DNA of 64,000 bases, taken from the NCBI GenBank assembly GCA_021399435.1, contig JAJTUP010000003.1:2108001-2172000 (forward strand), given 5' to 3'. Positions 22,493 through 34,002 of the stretch are shown piece by piece; the stretch's first letter is position 1, and each line of letters opens with the position of its first letter. This DNA comes from Diaporthe sp. PMI_573 (Eukaryota > Ascomycota > Sordariomycetes > Diaporthales > Diaporthaceae). The notes under the pieces were generated by a model. That model made no database searches. It saw nothing but the letters and a program-made list of their open reading frames with translations, and had not been told where the DNA came from. The translations under genes were made by a program, and so were the position numbers.

Positions 22493-24805
22493 ACTTGCGT
22501 TCCATAGTCGCCCTTCGCCATAACAGTCGGTTTGCCTTGGTGACGAATTCCGGCCATGGCATCTTATCCGCGGCAGCGCCAAGCTTCTTGCAGAAAGACA
22601 AGCCTCTGTCGTGCCATCGGTAATGTTGGACTTTGTCTCGGCCCCAGGCAAGGCTTGCCTTTTTCAGGTGTGGTACAGTTGTGAGCATATGTAGCTTCCT
22701 CTTGGGAAATCAATATATCATTCATTTAACTCTGGGAGGACTTGTAGTTACATCGGTCTACCTTAGCGAGACCTTAGTCATCTACCATAGGTTGACGTAA
22801 GCCCGCTCACAAGTGGAAGTAGTACGTGAAAGAATCCGACTCTGAAAGTACTTTTTAGTCTATAAAAGTATAGGATCATGACTAATCAGCATTGGCCTAA
22901 ACTACAGTGCGACTTAGTTGGTGATTTACATATGCCGATTTGAAGAGGTATACGTTTGCAGCTGCGGGTAATAAGGTGTCTGATCCCTTGTCACGTGCGG
23001 GTTAGAGAAGGTCATGGAATCGTATGGATGCTCAGGTTGGTTGATCTCGATCGCCGACAATGGCGAAAGGACGCGCCACCGCTGAGCGTGCGTGATCATG
23101 CATATCTGATCTGCCAATGGAAACATGCATTCTATTGAGTCTACTGACGATGCTGAAACTTCCGAAGGCTTTCACGTCTTCCTTCGAAAGCGAGGTGTCC
23201 AGATCTGTCCCCTTGACCCCAAGAAGCCGGCTGCGACCCGTCGGACGCGCCTTAACGTTCGTACCACATGCTGACTGGGAGCTAGAGCGGTCGTACAAGG
23301 GCAAGCCTACAATACGTTGTAATGTAGAGTAGAAGCTGTTCGTTAAGGATAGGGTACAAGACGGCAAACCAGAGCTTAACGTTATTATTTCGCCAAGCCA
23401 AGTTCTGGAAGCACGTCATAACCGTCCGTCTAACAACATACTTTAATTCAATCACGTACCGCTTCGAAAATCATACGTCTCTTAAAGGCTGCATAGCTTG
23501 TTGGTTTCCTTCAGGCGCTCAGAATGCTGTCGCAGAGGAGATCAATGCCGTCGCAGAGGAGATCAATGCCATCCGATATCCCCGATTCTCCCTCGCATTC
23601 TTCCCGCAACTAGGAACACCAACGGTGTGGCCCCACATAACATCAGAGTTCTTTATCAAACGACACATCCCGGGCTACATCCAACTTCGGCTGGCCTCCA
23701 CAAGTTATAGTATTGAGATAGTGCCGACACACCTCGTCCAGCCTTTGCGGATCGATGGCCGCTATACTTACCCTGGAGGTCCATCGCAAGCTTTTTTAAC
23801 CCTCTTGGCTCACAAACCCGGCAAACGTCCCCGGTATAGATCGGGTAGCCTTTGATAAGACCGTTAACAGCTGTTCCCAGGCCTGATTATAGAGGTCCTA
23901 TTTTAGGTGCTGTCCTAGGTATTTCTGACTCATGTCTCCACCAAACAAAGCAGAATCATAACACTACCCAGGCTCTCATATAATGCATTAGGGATCTATT
24001 TTGAACAATTAGATTAAAGAGGATAGAAAATAGGATAGTAAAAGTCTATATAGAAGTGTGAGGTCCCCGTACTTGGAAAGATAGGTGCTAAATAGCTAAA
24101 GATAGGGCTAGAATAGGTAACCCTAAGGTTGCTCCAAAATTCATTTCTCGGACTACTTGTTCTTGTTCTCACTCCTGTACTTAATTATTTATTTGACTTT
24201 CTAGAAGTATCCTCTTAGCATAATACAAATACTTTAGAGGCCTACTCCATCATAATTGTTAAGACTACCTTTTTTCCATAGCATTATAAAGTTAGTCTTT
24301 AATTAGATCCTTTAGATAGGTGGGAAGACTTTGTATTGCTAATAATTGCTGATAACTTGAGATAAATGTTAACTTTAGAGTGCTTGGTAATAAGACAAGA
24401 CCTATTATATATTGACTTTTGGTAGTAATAGAATTGACGTCTTAGTTCCATGAAAGAATTTTATGTTGATTATAAACAATTCGCCTAAGTTGGTTTGCCC
24501 CAGACTTGCTAGATAGGCTTGGTTTCTTCAAATTCCAGCACTTATCTCTAGTTCTTACTCTAACTATGCCGCTATAGTTGCCTCCCTTAACCGGCAATAA
24601 GGTAAGTCTAATAAATAAAAGGGTAGAATAAGCCACAAATCAAGCACTAAAATAAAAAGAGAAGGAAATCAGTAAATAGAGCTATTATGATAACCTAGAA
24701 AAGATTTAGTTTTAGTACAGACTACTAAAAATCAAGCATGCAAGCCTTAAGGCTTACAACACTCTATAGGTATAAGTATACATTATTACAACTCACCGTA
24801 CCTTG
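22493..24805. other. decayed sequence with short unassigned frames
   Basis: A 65-residue reverse frame at 22491-22688 (SLAWGRDKVQHYRWHDRG) may be an upstream part of the JmjC gene. A forward stretch at about 23510-23855 (EEINAIRYPRFSLAFFPQLG) starts with a duplicated GTCGCAGAGGAGATCAATGCC unit. From about 23900 the sequence is AT-rich and RIP-like. None of these could be assigned. Confidence 0.35.
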
Positions 24806-25350
24806 TTACAAGTCAGAGTTTACAGCAGTAGATTTGCCATTCGGCCCGGCATTACCACTGAGTAGGCAGTACAGGATTTTGGTAAACACATCTATATTCC
24901 TGCGTAACTTTTCCAGCATACCTTTTAAAACTTCCGTACTAGACTCTAATCCTAACAAGAACTCATAAACCTGGTTTGTGGAGTTTATCGTCTCTCTTAG
25001 GTTAGTCTGGATTACTATAATACTAGCCTTAATCCTGTCCTACCTTAAGTAGATTATAATTTGTAGGCTGCTAAAGTTAGTATTGGGGTATATAAGGATT
25101 TTGCTTACTAACCTCCTTATATCATTATTACCTATGCTCTTAGACTTTGGCTTAGAAAGTTGTAGTTCTAGTATGTCTGGCGCAAAAATTAGTACACTAA
25201 GGCTGTTACCCTATCCCCGCATGTTATATATAAAAGACGCCCAGAAAGCAGGGTCTAGGCTGCCTTTACATAGAGGATGGGTTTCCATGGTACCTGTTTT
25301 CCTAGTACTGTAGCCGGGAACTAGTTGACTGGATCTAGCTGGTACCGTGT
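24806..25350 (-). pseudogene. unassigned gene relic with two RIP-type stops
   Basis: A coherent reverse frame runs from at least 25288 (METHPLCKGSLDPAFWASF) through LIFAPDILELQLSKPKSKSI to VYEFLLGLESSTEVLKGML and ends with TAA at 24806-24808. It has just two internal TAG stops, each explained by one RIP change of TGG or CAG. The frame also continues some way upstream of 25288. The tail predicts a helical, partly coiled-coil region. Family not recognised. Confidence 0.4.
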
Positions 25351-25689
25351 CTTATGGTGTGGTATAGTGTCGTGGGTGGGAGAAGGTGTCTATAATTCTG
25401 TGTTTGTAGATTTCAGCTTTTCGATTCCACCTAGACTAATTGGCGACACAATCTAAGTGCGGCGTGTGAGTAGCTGCTAAAAGAGGGTATCCGTGATCTA
25501 GGTTTATAGGCTTCCGATTTCCCCCCTTTATTGCTAGTGCGGCAATGTCCCTGGTATTTAATACAAGATAAATAGCACTGAAGTTTGCTCTCTTGCTTTG
25601 CAAGTTTATGTAAGCACATCTTGTATCTATCGTGCTGTTCTAGTTCTTAAAAAAGAAGATTATGGCAAAGAAAACTGCTGTGCCATAAA

Positions 25690-26355
25690 GGCTGCACTCA
25701 TGCTGGGCGCCTTGCTTGCAACAGCAGCAAGGGCCTTTAAGGACCGTCCCCTCACGTACATATCCAACCCACCCCTTCAGCTAGTTGCTAATACCTCTAA
25801 CATCTCGGTAGTGTAATAAAACCCCTCCGAGGCTGGTTGATTATTTGCTAATTATAGCCTTAATAGATACAAATCTCTATTTAGAGATGAATGCCGTGCC
25901 TTCCTGTAATTCGCGGATGAAGCCTTTGTGCCAATCTCCTACACGTTTAAGCCCACCTTCCCCTACCCGGGCCCCTTGGTTACCAGCTTCCTGATTCCAC
26001 CAGGTACACCCAATGAAGGTGCTCGGATAATATAGTATGCTATATATATTGGCGGGCGTGGTGTATATACTGACATTGCTGCAGGCAATGCACGGGATTA
26101 TCAATATATAGTTTCGCCTCTATCTTGAATAGAACGGGGGATACACTCCCCCTATATCAGCAAGACGGCACCACAAGCTACCTATCTACAAGTCTACTAA
26201 TAGACGTAAATATCACGTTAGGATGGGGGCCTCAGTTACTAGCTCTAACGGGCCCTACTAAGCTATTCTTTAACAATAGGTTAAACTATACTACAACTAA
26301 CCTTATCCCTCCTCTCAGCACCAACAGGACCCAGGTCAGCTTTTCTACTTAATTA
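25690..26355 (+). pseudogene. unassigned gene relic, possibly a surface protein
   Basis: Forward pieces in changing frames read AFKDRPLTYISNPPLQLVAN, FVPISYTFKPTFPYPGPL, and a final frame ending SLLIDVNITLGWGPQLLALT ... STNRTQVSFST before a TAA at about 26350. There are several N-x-S/T sites, as in secreted or membrane ectodomains. Stops are TAA/TAG of RIP type. Family not recognised; the pieces may not all belong together. Confidence 0.3.
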
Positions 26356-27375
26356 ACATCTCTATCTACTATGTTATGGACCATGCTTACTGTAATACAT
26401 ATAGTTACATTACTGTTAACCATAACGCTTATATCTATCTAACCCGGCCTGTGTAGCACTTTCTGTCTTGATTTTATAGTATAGGAGGACCTGATATAAA
26501 TGGTTATTTACTATATTATGCTTTGATTTTTAAAGTCCTTTTATAGTCTACTTCCATCATCTTCTTTATTATTTAGAAAGCAGCATATTTGGATTATAAC
26601 TAGCTAAAATTGCTTACCTATTAGTAGATAACATATTCTATAGCTGTCCTTGAGAACTCATATCGTCCTGCCAGATTGCCCATCAAACATTATAACGAGT
26701 AGAAAATCTTAGGATTAGTCTTTTTAACCTAGCTTTTATATTATATATTTAGTGTTCTTTTTAAGAAAGGTATAATAGAGGTTTGTTTTGGGAAACTATG
26801 AATCGTGTAACCTGAAGGACCTGAAGTTGCGGTACCTGCTAGTAAGGATCACGCTACTTATCCAACTCGAGCTTGGCCGGGACTATTCTCGCGATGGCTC
26901 GTAATTTACATGTAAACCTACTAGAAGTATCCTCGACTATCGAGTAAAGGTACTTGATCTCTAGCGTAATACTCTTAAGGTATGGAAACTGCATAATTAG
27001 GTTTACGCTACAGTAGAGTAAGTTCCTCAGCTAGCATGGACGTAGGCTCTAGCTTATCCTTAGATGCTATAGCTGCTCTATCTATAAAAATTAAATATCG
27101 GGGATGAGATCTTGTTTTGCCGTTAGAAAGGTGGCTATCGTGCTTGGGAGCTAGAGTGCTTATACTCTCGATGTATGTATACCGTATCTGTCGTCTAGTT
27201 AATGTAGACATACCCTTCTTCTCCCTCCCGTTGCTACACTACTGTGAACTAAAGAGTGTTCTTGCTTTGTTTGCGCGATCGTTGGATAAAGCGGAGCTTA
27301 TAAATGCCCTCGGAAGGTAGGTTCCTAGTGTAACTGCATCTCTTATACAATCGGTATACTGAACCGGAATTAGCC
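26356..27375. other. AT-rich, no gene recognised
   Basis: TpA-rich sequence without a readable family, up to the start of the thioesterase relic. Confidence 0.4.
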
Positions 27376-27916
27376 ATGGCCGCCATTGAGAATAGCCTAC
27401 TCTTTAAAGAGCTGCAACAGAAGTACCAAGAATATCGAGATTCTATGATGCGATTAGTACCTCATTAAGAACACGACTTGATGATAGCTTTGCTCGGCCC
27501 TGGCAGGATAGAGGGCACGCCAAGAGCTTGGACCAGTGATGACCAGAAGGTTCACATCCGAATCTACTATCTCGGGTCAAGCCTCTGTTTCCATCAGGGT
27601 GTTGCCTATGGAGGACTCCTAGCCACATTGATGGACGAGGCTTTTGCCCATTATTATGTACCTTTTCTGCCGCATAATGTCAGAGTGACGGCATCTTTTA
27701 CCCTAGACTACAAGGTACCAGTCTATGTTATACAGTATATTGTGCTACATGCTAAGATAGTGAACGTGGAAGGGCGCAAGGCATAGCTTTAGGGGTATAT
27801 TATACTCTTGCCAGTAAGTAATGAGAAGCCTCTAGTATTGGTTGAGGCCTTAAGCCTCTTTGTGTCCCTAAGAGAAGCTAAGGCAAGTATATTCCATGAC
27901 CTTTTCTATAATTAGC
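27376..27916 (+). pseudogene. hotdog-fold thioesterase (PaaI/THEM-like), broken by stops
   Basis: One frame is readable from ATG at 27376 (MAAIENSLLFKELQQKYQEY) to about 27914. The core is GGLLATLMDEAFAHYYVPFL with VTASFTLDYKVPV, the classic hotdog thioesterase helix ('HGG...LDEA') and following strand ('T..L..DY..P'). Stops interrupt it at about 27466 (TAA), 27784 and 27790 (TAG), and the frame continues after them (NEKPLVLVEALSLFVSLREA). The usual His of HGG is replaced (AYGG). All lesions are consistent with RIP-type C-to-T changes. Confidence 0.7.
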
Positions 27917-28131
27917 TGACAGCATCTAGGCTATAGGCATGGCCGTTTCTATATCTGACTTAGTGGGTGGCTGTGCCAACGTCTAGATGGCGGCAATCTT
28001 TCTTGGGTGCTATTCTTAGCATAGAAGCTTTCACCAGGCAACATTTCTATACCTGTTCATCCACAAGGTGACCCAAGCTGTATTACTAAAGGCTTTTTGA
28101 TAAATTAAAGTATGCATTTTGAAAGCAATTA

Positions 28132-28271
28132 CAGTAAAAGGCGAAATGGGTGTCGCTGAAATCTTTAGTTGACTTTTTTAGTAGTGGTGGCGTGGGTCCG
28201 GGGCTTAGAGGGCTTGGCAGGTCGCGCTTGTAGTGATTGGGTACTCAAGGATCAATCGCTAACAGAGCCAG
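28132..28271 (+). repeat. left inverted repeat beside the NLR gene
   Basis: Starts CAGTAAAAGGCGAAATGGG and ends GCTAACAGAGCCAG. The first 38 bases are identical to the inverted copy at 33501-33641 and the whole is about 90% identical by eye. Confidence 0.85.
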
Positions 28272-28580
28272 AAATGGTCACTACACTATCCCAGGTTGGA
28301 ATTCCTACTTTAGCCAACAGGCGCTTTGCGCTCAAATGCCTTCTTCGTTTGATCTTGGCGTCTCGTCTTGCACCCCTGCTAAGATATGACCACGCCGCTG
28401 CAACCAAATGCTGCACGTTATGATTTTAATGAGCCACATAAGCTCGCGGATAGATGCAAAACTTCTGGAGCCTTCCATAGAGGACAAATATAATAAAAGA
28501 AATTATATAAATTACACTTATCACCTTCAACCCATCTTTAAGAGAAATCCGAAAGAACTCATAAAGAGAGTTTAATAGAG

Positions 28581-31500
28581 CTAAGATAAAGGAATAGGAT
28601 GTTTGGTTGATGAAAACTGAATACTCCAGACCCGGCCTGATTGGCACCCAATACAAACTGTTTCCTGAAAGATATCAGAGAACCCTGCCCGGAATACTTG
28701 AGGTAGCCAAAGTATGTTTTGGCCTTTCCAGCTAATCCACAAACCATCAGAACTAAGGCCATAACCGATTTCGTTATAATGCAAGAGAGGGGCTGCGGTT
28801 ACAGACGGGGTTATAGCTACAATATCGGATGAGTCTTTGAACGAAATTACTCCTTTGTCTGTATGAAGCTGTGAACCAGTAGGGTCGAAGTTCAATCTGA
28901 AAATCGCTTTGCCAACTTGAAGCGCGGTTATGCAATCGCTGCTCTCGGCACCCCACACCTTAATGGTCCTATCGTCCGAGCCGGAGGCGATGCGCCGGCC
29001 GTCTGCTGAGAAAGCCACGGACCTGACCGAGCCGTTATGGCCTTTGAGCGTTACCAAACAGTCGCCGCTCTCGGCATCCCAGACCTTGATGGTCTTGTCG
29101 GACGAGCCGGACGCGATGCGCTGGCCGTCTGCTGAGAAGGCCACAGATGTGACTGAGCTGCTATGGCCTTTGAGCGTTACCAAACAGTTGCCGCTCTCGG
29201 CATCCCAGACCTTAATGGTCCCGTCTGAGCCGGACGCGATGTGCTGGCCGTCTGCTGAGAAGGCCACGGATGTGACCAAGCTGCTATGGCCTTTAAGAGT
29301 TACTAAACAGTTGCCGCTCTCGGCATCCCAGATTTTAATGGTCCAGTTGCCTGAGCTGGAGGCAATGCGCTGGCCGTCTGCTGAGAAGGCTATGGACCTA
29401 GCCCAGCTGCTATAGTCTTTAAGCGTTACTAAACAGTCGCTGCTCTCGGCATCCCAGACCTTGATGGTTTCGCCCGAGCCGGAGGCAATGCGCCGGCCAT
29501 CTGCTGAGAAGGCCACAGACGTGACCAAGCTGCTATGGCCTTTGAGTGCTACTAAATAGTCGCTGCTTTCAGCATCCCAGACCTTAATGGTCCCATTATA
29601 TGAGCCGGAGGCAATGCGCCGGCTGTCTGCTGAGAAGGCTATAGACGTGACTGAGCTGCTATAGTCTTTGAGCGTTACTAAACAGTCGCCGCTCTCGGCA
29701 TCCCAGACCTTGATGGTCCCATCATATGAGCCGGAGGTGATGCGCCGGCCGTCTGCTGAGAAGGCCACGGACATGACCCAGCTGCTATGGTCTTCGAGTG
29801 TTACCAAACAGTCGCCGCTCTCGGCATCCCAGACCTTGATGGTCCCATCATATGAGCCGGAGGCGATGCACCGGCCATCTGCTGAGAAGGCCACGGATGA
29901 GACCCAGTGGCTATGGCCTCTAAGCGTGGTTATGCACTTGCCGGTCTCAGCATCCCAGACCTTGATAATCTTGTCGGACGAGCCAGACACAATGTGCCGG
30001 CCATCTGCTGAGAAGGCCACAGATGTAACCCAGCTGCTATGGTCTTCAAGCATTACTAAATAGTCGCCGCTCTCAGCATTCCAGATCTTGATGGTCTTGT
30101 CGGATGAGCCGGAGGCGATATGCCGGTCATCTGCTGAGAAGGCTACAGACGTAACCGAGCTGCTATGGCCTTCAAGCGTTACCAAACAATCACCACTCTC
30201 AGCATGCCAGACCTTGATAGTGTTGTCAGACGAGCCGGAGGCAATACGTCTGCCATCTGCTGAGAAGGCCACGGACATAACTGAGCTGCTATGGCCTTCG
30301 AGCGTTACCAAACAGTCCCCGCTCTCAGCATCCCAGACCTTGATGGTCTTGTCGTCCGAGCCGGAGGCGATATGCCGGCCGTCTGCTGAGAAGGCCACGG
30401 ACCTGACCCAGCCGCTATAGCCTTCGAGTGTCGTTAGGCAGGCATCCCAATTCTCTTCTACCTGAGGCTTGCGAACAATCCAGCCTGGGCCTTCACCTTG
30501 GAAGATGTTTCTGGTTAAGCTGCTACTCGGACTAAATATGAGTGCTGATGAATATATTTGGAGAGGAGCCTTTTCAATTATGCCCCTATAAGAGCGAGCA
30601 AATCGATACATATCATGAGCTAGGGTAATAAGTCGGGGCTGTGGTGCCGATTTCTTAATTAATTAATATATAGCTTCTCTTTCACTGCGCATATGAGCTT
30701 ACCTGTAGCAAGGATAGGATCCTGGACAGCGCAAGCACACATTGGGGAGTGCTCTCAAGAATACTCAAAGCTTCAAACCAGTGAAGGAAATGCTTCCTCA
30801 GGAAGGTTTCAATCATAGCATTTTCAGGCGCTTCTTGGGTTTCGCAAAAATGTCGATGCCAGTAAATACAAGCATATCGAATCGGTGCGAGCGGGTTGGG
30901 GTTTGGGTATTGGCGTTTGACTTCTTCGATTGAGATACCAGGATGTTGCAAGCCGTATATATCCTTGTGGAGGATCTTCGACATGGCTATGATGGACCTT
31001 GTTAGGATAGCCTGGTGTCCAACTTCTTCCCCATTAGGAAAGATGGCCTCTGGTTCTTCCTTAGTAAGGAAATCCTTTGCAGATTGGTGGGTGAAGAAAA
31101 CTGTCCGATCCCGTAGTGATAGAAAAGAGCCGCATGTTCCTATGATCTCTGACAGCGCTTTATCCTTGCCAATAGCCCCGGAAGGAATCTCAACCAAAGA
31201 AGGCAGCTCGTCGAGAGTGATGGGTCGATATACGACGGAAAGAGTTGCCAGGATTGATTTGCAGAGCTGACGATGCCTTGAGTGCTCGATTTGGCCCATC
31301 ATTCTCCTGTAAATACTGTCTAATCCGGGGGGAAACATGGCCAGAGTCTCCTCATTCACCTCCCAAGCTGACATCTTTGCGAGTTCCTGGCAGACCAAAG
31401 CCACCCACAGGAAGGTGTCACCCGCGTTATGTATCAAGTAGCTTTGAACAATGTCCTGCGTGTTGAAGTCAAAGGCATTGTCCTTTGCCAAGGTCTCTAT

Positions 31501-33017
31501 CTTGAATTGAATGTAAGTAGCCACAGCTGTGGAAACAGACTCTTCATTTAATTCAAGGGAGAGACCAAAGTTCTGTGCTTTGCTGAAGGCTTTTTTAATA
31601 TCCGGCCAGTTGCGACTAGACACAACCCATTTGACTTGGGAATCAGCTGTTGATGTCTGGATGATAAGACGCACGAGATCATCCAAGCCTGTAACACATT
31701 CATCAAGCGCATCAACGGCCAAGTATGTCGTGCTTAGAGCTGAATCCTCGAGAATATTATTGAAGATAGTGGACAGAGCAACCCAAGCATTTGCATCCTC
31801 GAAGAGCCGTTTTCCAGCTTGGTCGTACTTGTCCCGGATGTGGCGTATGAGGGATGGCTGCTGCTCGACGAGCAGGTAGATCAGGCCACGCAATATTGAT
31901 GTGGCGGTGTTGATGCGTGTGTCCGTGGCTTGACAGAAGAAGTAGGATATGTTTGTAGCCGATAGCTCCTCCAAATGGTTGATGACCCCACAGAGCAACA
32001 TTGTCTTCCCCTTGCCGGGATCGCCTCTGACCCATAATAGTTGCTCTTGGTCATTTCGCCAACGGTGGAAGTCGTCATTCCCTAGGATCCACTTGTAACA
32101 GTCATGCAGACCTCCTTTTGCGTCCTCGATGCGCTTCTTATCGTGGCGGGGATCAGTTACTCGCAAGTCTTTAAGGCATTTCCGGTTTTCTAGTAGGGAT
32201 TGCATCCTTGTCAGCCTTTTCCCCCCTCTTATTTTTTTTTAAAAAAAAGAAGGAAAACTATAGTTTAGGAAGAAATACTTAGCATACTTTTGATTTCTTC
32301 CTTAAGCCGGAAAATTGCCTGTGCCTTGCCCTCGCCGTAGGTAACTGGCATGGAAACGCCAAATATACCTTGGAGACAGTATGCCCAGTCTTCTTCACGC
32401 TTAGTTTCCCGTGTCTTTGCCCATTGAAAGCGCTCCTTCTCATCGAATCTTGCAAGGCTAGTTCCCTGCAGGGCGGAAATCGCAATCCCCGTGATCCTGT
32501 GTATTTCTTGCTCGAGAGACCTTTTGTTGCCAATAAGCTGGCCATCCTTTGAGAAGAACTTGACAGACGCAGGTGCTAGCAGCTCTTGGAGAGTCCAGCC
32601 TCGGGTAAACCACCGACTTGTCCGGAAAGCTGCCTCCCAGATGCGCTCAGACTGCTGATTATCCCCTCTATAGCGAGCTGTCGAGACATCCGTCAAGTAC
32701 ACGTAGCATTGAGCCGCGTTCTGATACCAGTGGAACATGGACTCGATTGCCTTGGATAGCTCGGCGTTGTTCGACTTATTGATGCAGCAAGTATCCACCC
32801 AGAAGTATTGCAGGCCATCACGCTTTGCTTGGGCCGCACAGAACTCGATCTTGTCGAAGCCAGGTTTGTCCCTCCCAGTACCATCAATCAAGTCTTGAAA
32901 AGTGACCTCTTCGTTATCAGAGCCCCATGTATGCGATAATATGGCATACCTGGGTATGTCGCGACCCAGGTCCTCCGTCACCTTGATGTCGCCGTCGTCA
33001 CTATATAAGAATCGCAT
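28581..33017 (-). CDS. HET-NACHT-WD40 NLR-type protein (HNWD family)
   Basis: Three exons: 33017-32288, 32225-30703 and 30638-28581. The introns are 32226-32287 (GTATGC...AAGAG; its acceptor is the less certain one) and 30639-30702 (GTAAGC...CCACAG). The exons total 4311 bases, 1436 residues. Domains in order: HET (RYAILSHTWG at 23-32, WVDTCCINK, RGWTLQELLAP); a linker (LKDLRVTDPR); NACHT with Walker A GDPGKGKT at ~311-318, Walker B TYLAVDALDEC and WVVSSRNW; then 12 WD40 repeats of ~42 residues plus a degenerate last blade. This is the architecture of Podospora HET-E/HET-D, STAND receptors in which WD repeats recognise a non-self cue, NACHT oligomerises and HET triggers cell death. The repeats are nearly identical (SVAFSADGRRIASGS). 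No stop or frameshift is seen, in contrast to the RIP-degraded neighbourhood. Confidence 0.9.
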
Positions 33018-33500
33018 CGTGTGGGCGGGGTCGTGGTCGCGTTCGGGTGCGGGGCGGGGTCGAGTAGGGTTAGAGTTAGAAGTAACAATCAGTATCGAGC
33101 TTGATATTGTTGCTATACAGTATCAGGAGGAGAATACCAACAGAAGTATGGATTAAATCCACCGATGTGATTTTTCAGGTTAAATGGGAAACGTGAACGA
33201 TAGAAACGACGCAACGGGATCACGACGGGTTGGCAAGGAGCGGGGGTTTGTGCAACATGCAATATGCAGTCAGCAGCACAGCCCACAGGTCTCCGGTCGT
33301 GATAGGCGGCTCACAGATCGACACTATGGGTAAGTCTGCCTGGGCTGAGATTGATCAAGGCATATTGCACAGAATCCGACCACGCTGCGATATTCATAGA
33401 TATCCATTCAGTGCGGTGCAATACAGAGACAAGACGGGATAACGAAGAGAAAGGCAGATAAGGGAGCATGCAGATTTTGGAAGGTCCTAGGCGGACTATC

Positions 33501-33641
33501 CTGGCTCTGTTAGCGATTCGTCCCTTGAGTACCCCGTCACTACAACCGTGATCTGCCAAGCCACCTAAGCCCCGGACCCACACCACCACTACTAAAAAAG
33601 TTAACTAAAGATTTCAGCGACACCCATTTCGCCTTTTACTG
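33501..33641 (-). repeat. right inverted repeat beside the NLR gene
   Basis: Inverted copy of 28132-28271, ending ATTTCGCCTTTTACTG followed by TA. Directly outside, a second terminus-like ATTTCGCCTTTAACTGTA lies at about 33670-33687, so another end of the same family may be nested or duplicated here. Confidence 0.85.
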
Positions 33642-33643
33642 TA

Positions 33644-34002
33644 CTGTGAGACCCGGAAAAACCTATTTCGCCTTTAACTGTATAGCAAACCAAAATCATT
33701 TTATTTATCTTCTTTATAACTTTTGGAAGACCTGGTAACCGCTTGGCGGAGATTCAGGCCGTTGGTAGATATCTAGTGTTGCGAACCCCGCTTCAGACGT
33801 TATTATCGTTATGAGACGCGAGCCGAATGCTTCGGGCAGGGGATATCGTTGTCCCCTGCAAAAGAAAATCAGAACGATAAAGGCAATAGAGATAGAGCAG
33901 CAAAATCGTAATATAGAATAGCAGAAAGAAGGTAAAAACAGTGAGGGAACTCTGGGATAAACTAGAGCCCGGAAAACAACTACCTCCAAAGCAACCGGTA
34001 GT
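33644..34002. other. spacer before the LINE relic
   Basis: Contains the second terminus-like motif at about 33670-33687, then sequence leading into the LINE relic and possibly its 5' leader. No gene seen. Confidence 0.4.

Larger units (their letters stand above)
28130..33643. mobile_element. candidate TIR-bounded unit carrying the NLR gene
   Basis: 5.5 kb bounded by inverted ~140-base repeats, both starting CAGTAAAAGGCGAAATGGG at the outside and both directly flanked by TA (28130-28131 and 33642-33643). This is the arrangement of a Tc1/mariner-like element with a TA target duplication. The only gene inside is the HET-NACHT-WD40 gene; no transposase is seen, so it would be non-autonomous. Two independent short insertions in opposite orientation are the alternative. 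Confidence 0.45.

Noticed and set aside
28930..30420. Long forward-strand open frames (KQSPLSASQTLMVLS repeats) opposite the WD40 exon
   Set aside because: They are the complement of the WD repeats; their periodicity is inherited from the real gene on the reverse strand.
28130..33643. A Starship-type giant element
   Set aside because: No tyrosine-recombinase (DUF3435) captain gene was seen, and the inverted TA-flanked ends argue for a different class.
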